A stretch of 64,000 nucleotides of DNA from Streptomyces sp. RPT161 (GTDB lineage: Bacteria > Actinomycetota > Actinomycetes > Streptomycetales > Streptomycetaceae). The notes below the pieces were generated by a model, which did not search any database, was not told the origin of the DNA, and worked only from the letters and a program-made list of their open reading frames with translations. The stretch lies in the NCBI RefSeq assembly GCF_027533845.1, contig NZ_JAPZVN010000027.1, positions 1 to 64,000 on the forward strand. Reading direction: 5' to 3'. Shown here one piece after another: positions 61,443-64,000 of this stretch. Every line of letters starts with the position of its first letter. Position 1 is the stretch's first letter. Made by a program: the position numbers and the translations under genes.

Positions 61443-62226
61443 ACTGGCGCCCATCTCCGGCGCCGCATGGGCCGACATGGAGGAAGAGGCGCGGCGCACC
61501 TTCAAGCGCCATGTCGCGGGCCGCCGCATCGTGGACCTGCCCGAGCCGGCAGGTGTCGAACTGGCGGCGGTCGGCACCGGCCATCTGACCGCCATCGATC
61601 CTCCGGCCGACGGCGTGCTCGCCCACACCCGCCGATCGCAGCAGGTCGTGCAACTGCGGGTGCCCTTCACCGTCGACCGCCAGCAGGTCGACGATGTGGA
61701 GCGCGGCGCCAAGGACGCTGACTGGCAGCCGGTCAAGGACGCCGCCCGGAAGATGGCGTTCGCCGAGGACCGGGCGGTCTTCGAGGGCTATCCGGCCGCG
61801 GGCGTCGACGGCGTACGGCGGGCTACGTCCAACCCCGCACTGACCCTGCCGACCGAGGTGCGCGACTACCCGACCGCCATCAGCCAGGCGGTGAGCACCC
61901 TGCGGTTGGCGGGCGTTGGCGGCGCGTACACGCTGGCGCTCAGTGCCGACGCGTACACCGCCGTCAACGAGACGTCAGATCACGGCTATCCGATACACAA
62001 GCACATAGACCGGGTCCTGGACGGCGAGATCATCTGGGCCCCCGCCATCGACGGAGCGTTCCTGCTGTCCACCCGTGGCGGTGACTTCGAACTGCGCATC
62101 GGCCAGGACGTGTCGATCGGCTATCTCTCGCACGACGACACCAGCATCCGCCTCTACTTCCAGGAGACCTTCACCTTCCTGATGTACACGGCGGAGGCCG
62201 CCGTGGCGCTGGTGGCGCCGCAGTGA
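61423..62226 (+). CDS. Encapsulin shell protein, family 1
   Basis: A 267-residue family 1 encapsulin with the HK97 phage-capsid fold. The N-terminal helix NLHRELAPISGAAWADMEEE, the VDLPEPAGVELAAVGTG segment, AKDADWQPVKDAARKMAFAE and the C-terminal YLSHDDTSIRLYFQETFTFL are family hallmarks. Sixty copies assemble into a shell of about 24 nm in known cases. Its ATG lies inside the 3' end of the peroxidase gene, and the peroxidase carries the matching cargo peptide, so the pair forms a complete nanocompartment. Confidence 0.96.
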   Translation: MKNLHRELAPISGAAWADMEEEARRTFKRHVAGRRIVDLPEPAGVELAAVGTGHLTAIDPPADGVLAHTRRSQQVVQLRVPFTVDRQQVDDVERGAKDADWQPVKDAARKMAFAEDRAVFEGYPAAGVDGVRRATSNPALTLPTEVRDYPTAISQAVSTLRLAGVGGAYTLALSADAYTAVNETSDHGYPIHKHIDRVLDGEIIWAPAIDGAFLLSTRGGDFELRIGQDVSIGYLSHDDTSIRLYFQETFTFLMYTAEAAVALVAPQ

Positions 62227-62233
62227 CGGCGCC

Positions 62234-62761
62234 TCACGCCTGCGTACGTGCCGTGGCGAAGTGGTGGCGGGTGACGCGGGCGATCTGGTGCCAGAAGGGC
62301 ACCGCCGTCAGGTAGGCGCCGAGCACGGACATGACGCCCAGTGACACATCCACGCTCACCCGCCCCTGCTTGGCCCAGTACACGTCCTGCAGGTCCAGCA
62401 GCAGCGCGAACTCATCGGCGATCAGCGCACACCCCGCGCCGTAGGCGGCGGCCACCGCGGGATGCCCGACGGCCTTCTCGTCCCCGCGGACCGCGACCAT
62501 GCCGACGCCGGTGAGGGCGGCGATGCCGAGGTTGTAGTGGTGCAGGTGCTCACCGCCCGCGGAGAGGTTTCCCCACGGCAGCCAGCCGCCACGGATGCCG
62601 TGCGTGATCAGCCGCACCGTACCGAAGGTGGCTCCGAAGGAGGCCCAGGTGATCACCAGGGGCCTCTTGGTGGGGGAGAGGTTGGAGTCCGCCACCGCTC
62701 GCCACCGATCGATCAGCCGCGGTCGGGCGGAGCCGTTCCGTTGTTCTGCGCGATGGTTCAT
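62234..62761 (-). CDS. Integral membrane protein of unknown function
   Basis: A 175-residue protein with about four hydrophobic segments (PLVITWASFGATFGTVRL, NLGIAALTGVGMVAV, AAAYGAGCALIADEFALLL, LGVMSVLGAYLTAVPFW). The phrase GGEHLHHYNLGI, with paired His residues at a membrane border, and ADEFALLLDLQDVYW recur in a conserved actinobacterial family whose role I do not know. It ends eight bases from the convergent encapsulin stop. Confidence 0.7.
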   Translation of the reverse strand: MNHRAEQRNGSARPRLIDRWRAVADSNLSPTKRPLVITWASFGATFGTVRLITHGIRGGWLPWGNLSAGGEHLHHYNLGIAALTGVGMVAVRGDEKAVGHPAVAAAYGAGCALIADEFALLLDLQDVYWAKQGRVSVDVSLGVMSVLGAYLTAVPFWHQIARVTRHHFATARTQA

Positions 62762-62796
62762 AGGTACAGCCGATCAGCTGCGGTTGAGAAGGCCCG

Positions 62797-63000
62797 GCCA
62801 GACACGCCGTGCGGGTCGAGCTGGTGGAAGCGGTGGCCGCCGAGACGCGCGCCCCGGGCCTCGTCGAGGTCCAGTGGCAGACCCCCCGCCTGGAACGAGG
62901 GCGCGGTCCGCTTCTACGACCGCCTCGGCGCAAACGCGAAGGAGAAGCTCCGCTACATCCTTCGGGCGCTGGCTGACGACTGGTCAAGTGGTCTCGGCGG
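62797..63000 (+). pseudogene. GNAT acetyltransferase fragment with frameshift
   Basis: The plus strand reads ARHAVRVELVEAVAAETRAP and GLVEVQWQTP, then after a run of six C (62882-62887) the frame changes and continues AWNEGAVRFYDRLGANAKEK and LRYILRAL. Joined, this is the C-terminal motif of a GNAT N-acetyltransferase (WNxxAxxFYxxLGA). The front two-thirds and a start are missing. A sequencing slip in the C-run could explain the shift, but not the missing front. Confidence 0.65.
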
Positions 63001-63131
63001 AAACGCCGGGAGAGGTTCGAACGTTCATTTCGCCGACGCCTGTTGGTGGGTTTGACCGCCCTCGACGCCATCCGTCCCCCTCATAGGATCGCCGTGTTCC
63101 AACCCCTGGCGATCTTCAAGAGGAGATGACC

Positions 63132-64000
63132 GTGACACGGCCCAGAGGCCAACAGCGCAAGCGCCGCTACCTGTTCATGGCGACGGCGGCCGTGCTGGCC
63201 GGAACGGCGGTCGCCGTCCTCGCCGAGAGCGGTGCCCAGGGCGCCAACGACGCCCACGCACACGTCACTTCGCCCACTACCGGGAACTGGCTGAGTATGA
63301 GCGGCGGCCACCTGGTGTACGGACACGACGCAGAGGGCAACCGCATCCCCGACTACTCGTACGCCGGGTACGACGGCGGTGGCACACCGCTGCCGAAGGT
63401 GCCCACCCGGGTGACCGTCCCCGCGCCGGGCACCGGTGACCAGACCGCGACCATCCAGGCCGCCATCGACAGGGCCTCGGCGCTTCCGCTGGGCGCCGAC
63501 GGGTTCCGCGGCGCCGTCCAACTCGCCCCAGGCGCCTACCACATCGCCGGTCAGCTGCACATCGACGCCAGCGGTGTGGTCCTGCGGGGCGCCGGTGCCG
63601 ACTCCTCTGGCACGTCCCTGGTGGCCGACCAGCCGACCGTCCGCACCCTGGTGACCATCGGCACCAAGTCCCGCTACACCACCGTCGGCGCCGCCCAGCA
63701 GGTCACCGACGACTACGTGCCCGTCGGCGGCACCACTGTCACCCTCGCCAGCACCCAGGGCCTATCGGTCGGCGACGAGGTGGTGGTCGAACGGCCCGCC
63801 ACGCAGGCGTGGATCGACGCGCTCGGTATGACCGACGTGTGGAAGCCGAACTGGAGCCTGAAGTCGGAGCGGAAGATCACCGCCATCAACGGTGACAAAT
63901 TGACCGTCGACATCCCGCTGACGACGGCGCTGGAGAAGAAGTACACCCAGGCCACCGTCTACCGCTACACCTTCCCGCGCATCGATCACGTCGGCGTGGA
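63132..64000 (+). CDS. Secreted right-handed beta-helix protein, incomplete at the window end
   Basis: At least 289 codons, running off the right edge. A basic N-terminus (TRPRGQQRKRRY) and a signal helix (LFMATAAVLAGTAVAVLAES) show export. The domain that follows has GTGDQTATIQAAIDRASALP and QLHIDASGVVLRGAGADSSG, the opening of pectate-lyase-like parallel beta-helix proteins (GH28/GH55/PL families). It probably acts on a polysaccharide; which one cannot be said without the rest. GTG 63132 is preferred because AGGAG lies six bases upstream; ATG 63126 is too close to that site. Confidence 0.75.
   Translation, partial: MTRPRGQQRKRRYLFMATAAVLAGTAVAVLAESGAQGANDAHAHVTSPTTGNWLSMSGGHLVYGHDAEGNRIPDYSYAGYDGGGTPLPKVPTRVTVPAPGTGDQTATIQAAIDRASALPLGADGFRGAVQLAPGAYHIAGQLHIDASGVVLRGAGADSSGTSLVADQPTVRTLVTIGTKSRYTTVGAAQQVTDDYVPVGGTTVTLASTQGLSVGDEVVVERPATQAWIDALGMTDVWKPNWSLKSERKITAINGDKLTVDIPLTTALEKKYTQATVYRYTFPRIDHVGV

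Noticed and set aside
1-64000. CRISPR arrays, rRNA operons, prophage or integrative element borders
   Set aside because: No regularly spaced repeats, rRNA-like blocks, integrase genes or attachment-site duplications were seen. The encapsulin has a phage-capsid fold but is a cellular nanocompartment gene with its cargo.

Overview
The window is high-GC actinobacterial DNA, most likely from a streptomycete or close relative. The signs are frequent GTG starts, 1-4 base start/stop overlaps, strong third-position GC, Tat and lipoprotein signals, and gene families typical of Streptomyces (DUF4232, XRE-cupin, GH46 chitosanase, KdpF of 29 residues, Dyp-encapsulin). I see no rRNA, tRNA, CRISPR or intact insertion sequence, so it looks like ordinary chromosome with accessory patches and several gene remnants.

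Layout. 1-6.1 kb: an alpha/beta hydrolase-cytochrome P450 pair facing a PucR-type regulator, then a methyltransferase, a lipoprotein and a membrane-bound PP2C phosphatase. 6.1-12.6 kb: a very large exported beta-propeller amidohydrolase, a DUF4232 protein, a low-molecular-weight tyrosine phosphatase coupled to a fructosamine-kinase-like enzyme, and a DUF429 protein. 12.6-18.6 kb: a secreted transglycosylase with a structured leader, a broken membrane gene, an AAA ATPase, a zinc-ribbon protein, an APC permease, an MmpS-like protein and a PASTA-like protein. 18.7-24.8 kb: CorA, two START-domain proteins, a BenE transporter divergent from an XRE-cupin regulator across a perfect palindrome, and a secretory lipase. 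25.4-32.6 kb: a hydrolase divergent from a GH46 chitosanase across a 25-bp palindrome, a bulb-type lectin, HIT, alcohol dehydrogenase, site-2 protease, DedA and acylphosphatase. 32.6-40.4 kb: a truncated aldo/keto reductase, thiolase/HxlR pair, a second PP2C phosphatase, NAD kinase and a GH65 phosphorylase/beta-phosphoglucomutase pair.

40.6-55 kb is a potassium island: a KimA-like transporter, a graveyard of fragments that includes a mini-kdpD remnant, a stand-alone DUF4118 protein, a KdpD paralogue whose kinase motifs are destroyed, and an intact kdpF-A-B-C-D operon preceded by a tiny overlapping membrane ORF. No kdpE is present in the window. 55-60 kb carries a GNAT enzyme and the phosphate uptake operon pstSCAB. 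60.3-62.2 kb is a two-gene encapsulin nanocompartment: a Dyp peroxidase with a C-terminal cargo-loading peptide, overlapping the shell gene. The window ends inside a secreted beta-helix protein.

The most unusual material is the kdpD history (one intact gene, one apparent pseudokinase, one deletion remnant), the small ORF coupled to kdpF, and several long perfect palindromes that look like operators but have no obvious cognate regulator nearby. All functional calls rest on reading the sequence and on remembered family features; no database search was run.
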